Source of the DNA: Helicobacter_J cappadocius
Lineage (GTDB): Bacteria > Campylobacterota > Campylobacteria > Campylobacterales > Helicobacteraceae
DNA: 64,000 nucleotides
Reading direction: 5' to 3'
Assembly: GCF_030686155.1 (NCBI RefSeq)
Contig: NZ_JAUPEV010000008.1
Span: 1 to 64,000 of the forward strand
In this document: positions 33,969 to 42,884 of the stretch, in pieces
Position numbering within the stretch: position 1 is the first letter of the stretch
How the letters are laid out: every line of letters starts with the position of its first letter
The notes under the pieces: model-generated
What the model was told of the DNA's origin: nothing
Seen by the model: only the letters and a program-made list of their open reading frames with translations
Database searches by the model: none
Program-made: the position numbers and the translations under genes

Positions 33969-36815
33969 TTGCTAGATAAAATCAAAATCATCGGTGCAAA
34001 AGAAAATAATCTCAAAAATATCCATTTAGAAATTCCAAAAAACAAGTTGATTGTTTTCACGGGATTAAGTGGTTCAGGAAAATCAACTCTAGCGTTTGAC
34101 ACTCTTTATGCTGAAGGGCAAAGACGCTATATTGAATCTCTATCAAGTTATGCTAGGCAATTTCTTGACAAAGTAGGCAAACCTAATGTTGATAAAATTG
34201 AAGGTCTAACTCCAGCTATTGCCATTGATCAAAAAACTACAAGTAAAAATCCACGTTCCACAGTGGGAACTATCACGGAAATCTATGATTATTTACGGCT
34301 ACTCTTTGCTAGAGTTGGAACACAACATTGTCATTTATGCGGAAAACCTATCTCACAAATGAGTCAAACTGATATTATAGACCAAATCTTATCTCTACCT
34401 CAAGAGAGCAAAATCATCATTTTAGCTCCGATCGTCAAAGAAAAAAAAGGAAGTTTTAATGATAAGATTCAAGATTTACGTCAAAAGGGCTATGTCCGTG
34501 CATATATAGATGGCGTTATGGTACGGTTGGATGAAGAAATAGAACTAAGTAAAACAAAAAAACACACCATTAAAGTTATTATAGATAGAGTTATTATCAA
34601 TAAAGAAAATCATTCAAGGATAGCTCAAGCGATAGAAAAAGCACTCAAAGAAACTTATGGGGAGCTTGAAATAGAAATTATTAAAGATGATGAAAAAAAT
34701 AATGAATTTATACATTATAGTGAGCATTTAGCTTGTTTTGATTGCAAGGTGAGCTTTGAACCACTAGAGCCTTTAAGTTTTTCTTTTAACTCTCCTAAAG
34801 GAGCTTGTGAAAATTGCGGGGGTTTAGGGAGCAAATACAGCATTGATATCAAAAAAATACTAGATAAATCTTTGCCTTTAAACAAAGGCGGAATAAAAGT
34901 TATTTTTGGATTTAATCGTAGCTATTATGCTGAGCTTTTTAGTGGGTTTTGCAAAACAAATAAAATCGATGGTAATAAAACTTTTGAAGATCTAAAAGAA
35001 CACGAACAAAACGCTTTGTTATATGGCAATGGAAATGAAGTTGAATTTATCTGGAAAAATTCAACACTCAAGCGTCCTTGGAAAGGTATCATACAAATTG
35101 CCTACGATATGTTTAAAGACGAAAAAGATTTGGGTGATTACATGAGTGAAAAACCCTGTTCAACCTGCAATGGTCATCGCCTAAAAGCTCCTTCTTTAAA
35201 CGTGAAGGTTTCACAAAAAGGAATCGGGGATATTATTGATATGCCCATTGAAGAAAGTTATAGTTTTTTCAATAACGATGATAATTTTAGCTACCTAACA
35301 AAACAGCAAAGTTTCATAGCAGCTTCTATTTTAAAAGAGATTAAAGAAAGGCTTTTTTTCCTCTATGATGTAGGACTAGGATATCTTAGTCTAGGAAGAG
35401 ATGCAAGGACTATTAGCGGAGGCGAGAGTCAAAGAATACGAATTGCTAGTCAAATAGGCAGCGGATTAACGGGGGTAATGTATGTTTTAGATGAACCAAG
35501 CATCGGACTACACGAACGCGATACGTTAAAACTTATAAAAACCCTAAGAAATCTGCAAGAAAAAGGAAATACAGTTATTGTTGTAGAACATGACAAAGAA
35601 ACTATTAAAAATGCTGATTTTATTGTAGATATTGGGCCTGGTGCAGGAAAAAATGGTGGTGAAGTAGTTTTTGCAGGAACGATTGAAAAAATGCTCACTT
35701 CCAATACTCAAACTTCTCAATACATTAATGGAAAAAAAACCATCTCTTATCCGCACAATAGACCCCAAAAAAAATGGCTTGAAATCAAAAATGTAACTAT
35801 TAATAATATCAAAAGTCTAAACCTCAAAATTCCACTCTCAAACTTTGTATGTATCACTGGAGTGAGTGGAAGTGGCAAAAGTTCCCTAATACTCCAAACA
35901 CTTCTCCCAGTGGCACAAGAACTTCTTAATAATGCAAAAAAAATAAAAAAATGTGATGGTGTAGAAATTGATGGACTTGAAATGCTTGATAAAGTCATCT
36001 ATTTAGATCAAAGCCCAATTGGTAGAACTCCACGAAGTAACCCTGCAACCTATACAGGCGTAATGGATGATATCAGGACATTATTTTCTGAAGTCAAAGA
36101 AGCAAAAATTTTAGGCTATGGAATCGGTCGGTTTAGCTTCAATGTAAAAGGTGGAAGATGCGAAAAATGTCAAGGAGAAGGTGAAATAAAAATTGAAATG
36201 CATTTCCTCCCTGATGTGATGGTAAAATGCGATGCCTGCAACGGTGCAAAATACAATCCTCAAACACTCGAAATCAAATACAAAGGCAAATCCATCGCAG
36301 ATGTCTTAAATATGAGTGTAGATGATGCTTGTGAATTCTTTTGCAAAATACCCAAAATAGCCTCAAAGCTCAAAACGCTTCAGGATGTTGGTCTTGGATA
36401 TATTACATTAGGGCAAAATGCAGTAACTCTAAGTGGTGGCGAAGCCCAAAGAATCAAACTCGCCAAAGAACTCAGTCGCAAAGACACCGGAAAAACTCTA
36501 TATATACTAGATGAGCCTACCACAGGGCTTCATTTTGCTGATGTGGATAGACTTACAAAGGTTTTACACCATCTAGTTGAGCTTGGCAATTCTATGATTG
36601 TCATCGAACACAACTTAGATATGATAAAAAATGCTGATTATATCATTGACATAGGACCTGAAGGTGGAGATAAGGGTGGAAAAATCGTAGATATAGGAAC
36701 ACCTACTGAGATTGCAAAAAATGCCGAAAAGTCCCACTCTTATACAGCTAAATTTTTAGCACAAGAATTAGAAGAGGACAACAAAAATGCTAAAAAAACT
36801 AGAAAAAATAGTTGA
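33969..36815 (+). CDS. uvrA: Excinuclease ABC subunit A
   Basis: A 948-aa damage-recognition ATPase of nucleotide excision repair. It has two ABC modules: Walker A GLSGSGKST and GVSGSGKSS, signatures ISGGESQRIR and LSGGEAQRIK, Walker B VLDEPSIGLH and ILDEPTTGLH. Zinc-module cysteine pairs are in CHLCGK, CFDCKV, CENCGG, CEKCQG and CDACNG. The start is TTG at 33969 with AGGAG upstream. The 3' end overlaps the next gene, a probable restriction endonuclease, by 29 nt. Confidence 0.97.
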   Translation: MLDKIKIIGAKENNLKNIHLEIPKNKLIVFTGLSGSGKSTLAFDTLYAEGQRRYIESLSSYARQFLDKVGKPNVDKIEGLTPAIAIDQKTTSKNPRSTVGTITEIYDYLRLLFARVGTQHCHLCGKPISQMSQTDIIDQILSLPQESKIIILAPIVKEKKGSFNDKIQDLRQKGYVRAYIDGVMVRLDEEIELSKTKKHTIKVIIDRVIINKENHSRIAQAIEKALKETYGELEIEIIKDDEKNNEFIHYSEHLACFDCKVSFEPLEPLSFSFNSPKGACENCGGLGSKYSIDIKKILDKSLPLNKGGIKVIFGFNRSYYAELFSGFCKTNKIDGNKTFEDLKEHEQNALLYGNGNEVEFIWKNSTLKRPWKGIIQIAYDMFKDEKDLGDYMSEKPCSTCNGHRLKAPSLNVKVSQKGIGDIIDMPIEESYSFFNNDDNFSYLTKQQSFIAASILKEIKERLFFLYDVGLGYLSLGRDARTISGGESQRIRIASQIGSGLTGVMYVLDEPSIGLHERDTLKLIKTLRNLQEKGNTVIVVEHDKETIKNADFIVDIGPGAGKNGGEVVFAGTIEKMLTSNTQTSQYINGKKTISYPHNRPQKKWLEIKNVTINNIKSLNLKIPLSNFVCITGVSGSGKSSLILQTLLPVAQELLNNAKKIKKCDGVEIDGLEMLDKVIYLDQSPIGRTPRSNPATYTGVMDDIRTLFSEVKEAKILGYGIGRFSFNVKGGRCEKCQGEGEIKIEMHFLPDVMVKCDACNGAKYNPQTLEIKYKGKSIADVLNMSVDDACEFFCKIPKIASKLKTLQDVGLGYITLGQNAVTLSGGEAQRIKLAKELSRKDTGKTLYILDEPTTGLHFADVDRLTKVLHHLVELGNSMIVIEHNLDMIKNADYIIDIGPEGGDKGGKIVDIGTPTEIAKNAEKSHSYTAKFLAQELEEDNKNAKKTRKNS

Positions 36816-37416
36816 ATATCTAAAAAGTCTTAATTTGAATCTTTCTGAACAAAGCAGAGATGGACGCATTAACTCTGCCTTTAACGAAGATGAATTACTC
36901 AATATCATCAAAATAAAATTTCCTGAAATCCAGTATCCAAAAAAGAGAGATTGGAAAGATTTCTGTTTTGAAGAAGATGGTCAATATATCCCTGTGAATA
37001 TCAAAATAACCAAAACAGATACAACAGATAACCTAAACTGCAAAGTTGGCATATATTATGCCCTAACAGGAAGGATTCCTAGTTTTGATAATCAGATTGA
37101 TTGGGGCAATTATTTAAGGAATTTGAGAGAAGACATAACTCCAAACAATCAAGATTACTACTTTCTAATCGTAAATAAAAATAATCCTAAAGATATCTAT
37201 ATAGCATCACTAAAAACAATAAATAAAATAGTTCCAAATGGAAATAATCTACCATTTCAAGCTAAATGGGACGAGAATAAATACGCAATAAATAGAACCT
37301 TTGAAGAAGCAAGAGATTATTTACTTAAGACAATGGGAAAATCCTTTAGACTTAGAAGTCGTGTATATGACCAATTTGTGGAATATTTTCCAGAATTTAA
37401 GAGGTTGATAGATTGA
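36787..37416 (+). CDS. Putative type II restriction endonuclease
   Basis: I do not recognise a named family for this 209-aa protein. It overlaps a DNA adenine methyltransferase gene by 4 nt, the usual layout of a type II system. A possible PD-(D/E)XK-like core is DWKDFCFEEDGQYIPVNIK: an Asp followed by a beta-hairpin ending in NxK, comparable to the DxK of EcoRV-like enzymes. The SFRLRSRVYDQF segment could bind DNA. GAGG lies before the ATG, inside uvrA. The gene is more AT-rich than uvrA, consistent with transfer. The endonuclease call rests mainly on context. Confidence 0.6.
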   Translation: MLKKLEKIVEYLKSLNLNLSEQSRDGRINSAFNEDELLNIIKIKFPEIQYPKKRDWKDFCFEEDGQYIPVNIKITKTDTTDNLNCKVGIYYALTGRIPSFDNQIDWGNYLRNLREDITPNNQDYYFLIVNKNNPKDIYIASLKTINKIVPNGNNLPFQAKWDENKYAINRTFEEARDYLLKTMGKSFRLRSRVYDQFVEYFPEFKRLID

Positions 37417-38570
37417 ATCACTCCAAAGAAATTTTAGGACAGTTTTTTACTCCTACTTTTGTTGTAGATGAAATGATAGGACTTATAAAAAACAAAGGGA
37501 GTATATTAGAGCCTAGCTGCGGAGATGGAGCATTTTTAGACCATTTACCCTCACATGCAGTAGGTATTGAATTAGATTCTAGGGTTATCAAAAATAAAAA
37601 TGTAAAAAACATAGATTTTTTTAGTTATAGCATTGAAAATAAATTTGACACCATCATAGGAAATCCTCCATATGTAGCTTATAAAGAAATTAATGATAAC
37701 ACCAAAACACTTCTATATTCCTATTCAAGGTTATTTGATAATAGGACAAATTTATATCTATTATTCATCTATAAATGCATCTTGCATCTAAAAAATAGTG
37801 GTGAGCTAATTTTTATAACGCCTAGAGATTTTTTAAAACTAACATCTTCTATCAAACTCAATGAGTTTTTATATAAAAATGGAACAATCACCGACTTTAT
37901 TGATCTAGGAGATAAGAAGATTTTCAAAGATGCCCAGCCTAATTGTGCAATATGGAGATTTGAAAAAAATAATTTTATTAGAAAAACAAATTTAGTGAAA
38001 AATTTTAGTTGCAATAATGGTCAAATATACTTCACAGATAATAATTATTTTATAAAATTTAAAGATTTATTTTTTGTAAAAGTGGGTGCAGTTAGTGGGA
38101 ATGATAAAGTATTTTCTAATGAAAAATTAGGAAATGAAGATTTTGTATGCTCTACGACTTGCAAGACAGGAAAAACTAGAAAAATGATTTACAACAAATA
38201 TCTTATACAGCTAGAACAGCATAAAGAAACTCTAATAAAAAGAAAAATCAAAAACTTCAATGAATCCAATTGGTTTTTATGGGGGAGAGATTATTTTAAA
38301 AGCGATTTATCTAGGATTTATGTGAATACAAAAACAAGGAATAAAAAACCATTTTTCATCCATCCATCAAAAGCATATGATGGATCTATACTTGCCATAT
38401 TTCCAAAGTTTAAAACTACAGCTAAAGAACTCCAAGAAATTTGTCTTTTATTAAACAACGTCAATTGGGAAGAACTTGGCTTTATTTGCGATGGTCGTTT
38501 TTTATTTTCACAAAAGAGCTTGGAAAATTGCTTACTTGGAGAAGAGTTTGGTAAGTTCAGTTTTATTTAA
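37413..38570 (+). CDS. Type II DNA N6-adenine methyltransferase (gamma class)
   Basis: A 385-aa methyltransferase. The order is N-terminal LGQFFTPTFVVDEM (motif X), motif I ILEPSCGDGAF, motif IV IIGNPPYVAY, then a C-terminal target-recognition region (about 215-385). Motif IV NPPY indicates adenine-N6 methylation. The start is TTG at 37413, overlapping the endonuclease stop (TTGA) with GAGG eight bases before. It would protect host DNA from the partner enzyme. Recognition sequence cannot be read from the protein. Confidence 0.88.
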   Translation: MNHSKEILGQFFTPTFVVDEMIGLIKNKGSILEPSCGDGAFLDHLPSHAVGIELDSRVIKNKNVKNIDFFSYSIENKFDTIIGNPPYVAYKEINDNTKTLLYSYSRLFDNRTNLYLLFIYKCILHLKNSGELIFITPRDFLKLTSSIKLNEFLYKNGTITDFIDLGDKKIFKDAQPNCAIWRFEKNNFIRKTNLVKNFSCNNGQIYFTDNNYFIKFKDLFFVKVGAVSGNDKVFSNEKLGNEDFVCSTTCKTGKTRKMIYNKYLIQLEQHKETLIKRKIKNFNESNWFLWGRDYFKSDLSRIYVNTKTRNKKPFFIHPSKAYDGSILAIFPKFKTTAKELQEICLLLNNVNWEELGFICDGRFLFSQKSLENCLLGEEFGKFSFI

Positions 38571-38580
38571 AATCATTTCA

Positions 38581-39741
38581 TCAGTCAAAAGTTTTTGCAT
38601 ATTGTTCTCCTAGTATTTTTGCAAATAGCTCTTTAAAATAATTCCTTATTTTAAGTTCTACATCAGCGATACCTTTAGGCTTGAAGGAATCTTTCAGGAT
38701 AGAATTGGTGCGAATACTCTCTTCTATGAAGCACTCTTTAATCTCTTCAAACCTTTCATTATCAATCATTACATCACAGTTTCCCAAAAAATACGGCATT
38801 TTATCAATATATCTTTTAAAAACATCAATATAACAATAATATGGAAATTTTTCTTCATGCACATAAACTGCATTATTGCTATGAGTGTTTATAAAAGTGC
38901 GATTTCTTTTGAGAGCATTTATGTCGCGTAGAGTATAAAATCTTGCGACAAATTGTTCATCTTCTTTGAGGGTTTTTTTATTAGGATATTTATGAATGTA
39001 GTTTGCGATACTATCAAAAGAGTTTAACCTAAAAATTCCTCCTTCTTTAACTTTGAAGTCAAAATCTTTGATAAAATCATAGCTCATTCCAACGCAATCC
39101 CTTTGATATAACCCTATGAGTATTGGAAAGCCAGTTACTCTAGAAGTGCTAGAGAATTCTTGAGAATTAAAAATCACTCCATTGATGAGTTTATAATTTT
39201 TGACAAATTTTGAAATCAAAGAAAAATTAGATTTTTTGATGAGATAAGATAAAGGGTGCAAAACGCAGACATAATCAGCTTCTAATTTATTATAAGAGAG
39301 TAAAAAAGACATTCCTAAATCACGCGTTTTTATATCAGCATCTATTTGTGTTGGTGCATATTTTATGTGACTACAGATAATAGAGGTTGTATCATTATAA
39401 GGAGGGTTTCCGATAACAACAAGCTTTTCATCTTCTTTAATATTGAAAACTTTACGATTAACATCTTTTAGAGAATTCTCACAAATAAATTCTGTATTTA
39501 TATTTTTCTTTGCCTTTTTTATAGCTTCTATATCAATATCAACCCCAATGAGGCGATTTTTTATATCATCTTGTAAAAACGATCCATATCCGCAAGATGA
39601 ATCTAAAATCGTGTATTGTGGAAAATTAACAACATTTCCTTTGAGCATTTCATAAACCAATGCCACCAAATGCTTGGGAGTATAATAACTTCCTAGATTG
39701 ACGGTAGATTTTTTATCTAAATGTTTTTGATCTATATTCAT
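38581..39741 (-). CDS. Solitary DNA N6-adenine methyltransferase
   Basis: A 386-aa gamma-class methyltransferase: motif X-like LGSYYTPKHLVALVYEM, motif I ILDSSCGYGSF, motif IV VIGNPPYNDT. It faces the preceding methyltransferase tail to tail with a 10-bp gap and has no endonuclease gene beside it on its own strand. It could be an orphan regulator-type methylase, the remnant of a second system, or a second modification activity for the same endonuclease. AT-rich like the neighbouring pair. Confidence 0.82.
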   Translation of the reverse strand: MNIDQKHLDKKSTVNLGSYYTPKHLVALVYEMLKGNVVNFPQYTILDSSCGYGSFLQDDIKNRLIGVDIDIEAIKKAKKNINTEFICENSLKDVNRKVFNIKEDEKLVVIGNPPYNDTTSIICSHIKYAPTQIDADIKTRDLGMSFLLSYNKLEADYVCVLHPLSYLIKKSNFSLISKFVKNYKLINGVIFNSQEFSSTSRVTGFPILIGLYQRDCVGMSYDFIKDFDFKVKEGGIFRLNSFDSIANYIHKYPNKKTLKEDEQFVARFYTLRDINALKRNRTFINTHSNNAVYVHEEKFPYYCYIDVFKRYIDKMPYFLGNCDVMIDNERFEEIKECFIEESIRTNSILKDSFKPKGIADVELKIRNYFKELFAKILGEQYAKTFD

Positions 39742-39754
39742 AAATTTCCATCAT

Positions 39755-41002
39755 TCAATTATAGATAATGCTATAAATCGCCGCAAAAATCGTAAGCAAT
39801 CCGAAAATCAAAATAAATAAATTTTGCAAAGGTTTTTTGTATTTTTTGAGTTCATCAAAACTATAAATAGCTATCAGAGGAATAATAAAAAGGATTATTG
39901 CTAAAACAGGTCCGACAAATTTATCTATCATCCCTAATATTTGAGGGTTCATATAAGAAGCAATCCAGGCAATAATAAAAGTAAGACTAATAGTGATTTT
40001 TTTGGCAAATGATGGACTAATTTTATGATTAGAGAGTTTGAATAATATCTGATTAAACCCTTCTTGTGCTCCTAAATAATGCCCAAAAAATGCCTTCCAC
40101 ATGGCTACAAAAGCGATTGCAGGAGCAACATATATCATAATAGGAGCAATGACTTTGAAGATAGGATTTTGAAATCTATCAGCAATATTGGCCAGAAGAG
40201 ATAAAATGGAAATATTTTCACTTTGTGCGAGTTTGAAATCATCAGGACTTAGGCACATCATAAAAGAAAATACAAAAAACATCACGGTTGCTATCATTAA
40301 GATATTGCTTGTAGCTATAATTTTAGAGCTTTTTATATCTGCATCCTTGCCATATTTTTCTTTAGAATATACAGCAAGTGAAGAAATAATGCAGGAGTGA
40401 TTGAAAGAAAATACCATCACAGGAAGCAATAACCACAAGCTTTTAATATCCCTACTCCAAGAAAAATCCACATTTTTAAATAGATTGGTATTCCACTCTG
40501 GAATCAGTGAAAGGGCTATGAGGATCAATACAATAATAAATGGCACAACCAAAGCACTCATCACTTTTACAATCACTTCCTGTCCAAAACTCACGATAAA
40601 AATCAAAATTCCCACCAAAACAAATGATAAAAGTAACCGATTGGGGGCATTCATATGTAATTGATTAACAATAAAACTGTCTAAAGTGTTTGTAATTCCT
40701 ACAGCGTAAATAAGCAATACAGGGAAAATAGCACAAAAATACAAAATCGTGATTATCATCCCCCCTATATTTCCAAAATACTTCTGTGCTACAACTGTAA
40801 TATCATCAGAAGTCGCATCTGATGATATTACAAAACGACACAATGCTCTATGAGATAAAAAAATCACTGGAAATGCCAAAATAAGCATCATCACAAGCGG
40901 AATAAGTCCGCCAGAACCCATCTTAATAGGCAAAAATAAAACTCCTGCTCCAATAGCTGTACCATAAAGACTTAACGCCCAGAATAAATCTCGCCTATTC
41001 AT
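39755..41002 (-). CDS. sdaC: HAAAP-family serine transporter, copy 1
   Basis: A 415-aa secondary transporter of the hydroxy/aromatic amino acid permease family with about 11 membrane spans. The N-terminal LYGTAIGAGVLFLPIKMG and the FNHSCIISSLAVY segment are typical of SdaC serine:proton symporters. It is a close paralogue of the protein at 45470-46714; by eye about three quarters of residues agree across the whole length. This copy is remote from sdaA. AAAGGA lies before the ATG. Confidence 0.88.
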   Translation of the reverse strand: MNRRDLFWALSLYGTAIGAGVLFLPIKMGSGGLIPLVMMLILAFPVIFLSHRALCRFVISSDATSDDITVVAQKYFGNIGGMIITILYFCAIFPVLLIYAVGITNTLDSFIVNQLHMNAPNRLLLSFVLVGILIFIVSFGQEVIVKVMSALVVPFIIVLILIALSLIPEWNTNLFKNVDFSWSRDIKSLWLLLPVMVFSFNHSCIISSLAVYSKEKYGKDADIKSSKIIATSNILMIATVMFFVFSFMMCLSPDDFKLAQSENISILSLLANIADRFQNPIFKVIAPIMIYVAPAIAFVAMWKAFFGHYLGAQEGFNQILFKLSNHKISPSFAKKITISLTFIIAWIASYMNPQILGMIDKFVGPVLAIILFIIPLIAIYSFDELKKYKKPLQNLFILIFGLLTIFAAIYSIIYN

Positions 41003-41164
41003 ATTTGATCCTTTTGTTTTTTTGTTTTAAATCTCTAGTAAGAATTATAGTTAAAAAAATATTCCTCATAAAAATAACAGTTTAAAAATATGACTTTCCA
41101 TCCTCTAGTGTCACTAGAAGGAGCAAATCTAAATTATATTTCTAAAGTTTTGAAAATCAATTAA

Positions 41165-41497
41165 AAAGCGAGAATCTTAAAGGAAAAAGGAAAAAATCTT
41201 GAGGATTTATGGGAGATAACTCTAAATCGATTAATCGATGATTGGGATGCTAAAATATGGGATATTCCAAATGTAAAAAACAACCATCCAGAAAAATCAA
41301 ATCATCCTTGCCAATTCCCGGTAAAATTAGTCGAAAGATATATTTTGGCACTAAGTAATGAATATGTTGATATTGGTCTTAAGAGAATAGATAGTTTCTT
41401 AAATGGTGAATTGATCACTCGTCCGATCCATCAAGAGATATATAAACCAAAATCAACTGATAAAGTTGCACAAATTCCCACTGAATGGACCAAATGA
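41165..41497 (+). pseudogene. Remnant of beta-class DNA methyltransferase
   Basis: A C-terminal methyltransferase fragment without a start. Readable pieces are GKNLEDLWEITLNR, DWDAKIWDIPNVKNNHPEK and HPCQFPVKLVERYILALSNE, then directly YVDIGLKRIDSFLNG. In intact type II beta-class enzymes the SAM-binding DPFxGxGS motif lies between the last two pieces; here it is gone, implying an in-frame deletion near 41359. The N-terminal part with the catalytic DPPY motif is also absent. The stop overlaps the ATG of the endonuclease remnant (ATGA), preserving the ancestral operon junction. Confidence 0.8.
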
Positions 41498-42108
41498 AAA
41501 TAGGTCAGATTTACAGTCATCTAAATGGTCTAGAATTTTTAGAAATTAGAAAACCACATTTGCTAAAAGAAATCAAAATAGCGATTGAAAATGTTGACGC
41601 AAACAAAGCTTTTGAAAAAGTTAATAAAGAAAAAACAAAACTAGGGAGAACGCTCTATTCTCCATCAAAATTAAATAAACTTTTTCAAGAAGAATTCAAA
41701 AAGTTCGGTTGGCAAGACAAAAGAACATCTTATTTTGTAAATGAAGATCTGCAGACAACTAAGGAAACCTATAATATTCAAGATAGAGATATTCAAAAAA
41801 GAGAAATAGAAAATAGAGGTTTTAAAGCATTCAGAACATACAATCAAATAGATTTTGTTAAATAAAGAGTCGCTATTTAGGTGCAGTTTGGAAAATATTT
41901 TTCAGTACAATATGATCTCCATGTCAAGCACACATTTTTTTATCAACTTGATGACATTGATATAGGTGTTGAAATTATTCCTATGCACAGCCTTATGAAA
42001 CAAATGTCTACTGGCGTAGCCTGGTATGAAAATGAACTTACAAATATCGTTAGAGAAGGTCGTTCAAATCCAACTGTCCTAATTATTTTGATTGGACTAA
42101 CAGAGTGA
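41494..42108 (+). pseudogene. Decayed BglII/BstYI-like restriction endonuclease
   Basis: Two open segments in the same frame, 41494-41862 and 41881-42108, are separated by stops at 41863-41865 (TAA) and 41878-41880 (TAG). Ignoring the stops, the protein would be about 204 aa. The segment around the stops is IDF-VK-stop-RVAI-stop-VQFGKY. BglII has Asp84, Glu93 and Gln95 as active-site residues in an IDF...VEVQF segment; the spacing is identical and the TAG occupies the Glu93 position (GAG to TAG). Downstream DIGVEIIPMHSLMKQMSTGVAWYE fits the same family. Confidence 0.82.
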
Positions 42109-42114
42109 TAATTC

Positions 42115-42867
42115 TTACTTCTCTCCTACTATCAAAAACATTGGTGTTGCATTAAACATCAGCTTCTCTTCTTCATTCCAAATCTCTTGATAAAACTCCC
42201 TATAACAAGCAATCTGTCTAAAACCTATAAAATCTAAAACCTCCTCATCCCATTTGGGTCGCTCTATCTTGCTAAGAGGAAGTGATTTTGCAATCTCTTC
42301 CATTTTTTGAGCATTGGGGTATAGATTGGTCATATGATCAGGAATCCCTAATTTTGCTATCTTTTCTCTGTCTTTTTTGTAAATTTCATTTTGTTTTTTA
42401 TTATAGAGTTGTAGATACCAATTTGCATCAGCATTGAAAATCTTCCCTCCTTTTTTTAATACACGATACCATTGTTCATATGCTTTTTTTGGATCTTTTA
42501 AATTCCAAGTCAGATTTCTTGAAACAACTAGATCAAAACTATTATCTTCAAAAATCAGATTATGTGCATCACCCACACAAAACTCAATCTGAGTATTGTG
42601 TTTTAAGGCATTATCTTTCGCACATTCGATCATACTGGGAGTGTAATCCAATCCTATTACCTCTGCATTAAGCTTGGATAATATAATCGAAAATATTCCC
42701 GGGCCACAACCGATGTCTAAAACCTTTTTGCCTCTAAAATCATCATAGATATATTTAAAAAATATACTGCTCCAAAGGTGATTTTTCTCACCATTTAGTT
42801 CAGCTAGGTTTTCTTGTGCATAGCTAAATGATCGCTCACTCCAATATTCTTTTATTTCTTCTAACAT
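42115..42867 (-). CDS. SAM-dependent methyltransferase (UbiE-like)
   Basis: A 250-aa class I methyltransferase. Motif I is VLDIGCGPGIFSI near residue 52, followed by AEVIGLDYTPSM, CVGDAHNL and the post-core KKGGKIFNADANWY. It looks like a small-molecule rather than nucleic-acid methyltransferase. It follows the TonB receptor gene by 17 bp on the same strand, so both are probably co-transcribed. This pairing suggests it modifies, or helps handle, the compound or metal complex brought in by the receptor. The substrate is unknown. Confidence 0.8.
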   Translation of the reverse strand: MLEEIKEYWSERSFSYAQENLAELNGEKNHLWSSIFFKYIYDDFRGKKVLDIGCGPGIFSIILSKLNAEVIGLDYTPSMIECAKDNALKHNTQIEFCVGDAHNLIFEDNSFDLVVSRNLTWNLKDPKKAYEQWYRVLKKGGKIFNADANWYLQLYNKKQNEIYKKDREKIAKLGIPDHMTNLYPNAQKMEEIAKSLPLSKIERPKWDEEVLDFIGFRQIACYREFYQEIWNEEEKLMFNATPMFLIVGEK

Positions 42868-42884
42868 TAATTCACTCTTTTAAT

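Noticed and set aside
35450..35998. Minus-strand open frames inside uvrA
   Set aside because: They are antisense shadows of a fully conserved gene, with no ribosome sites or domains. Other antisense frames (for example within fliD, cheA and flgE) were treated alike.
41105..41117. Palindrome CTAGTGTCACTAG before the methyltransferase remnant as an operator or attachment site
   Set aside because: It is a single short dyad with no partner copy and no integrase nearby; chance or a leftover regulator site is equally likely.
36787..42108. A novel multi-gene defence island
   Set aside because: The recognisable parts are ordinary or decayed type II restriction-modification genes; no additional effector or sensor genes are present.
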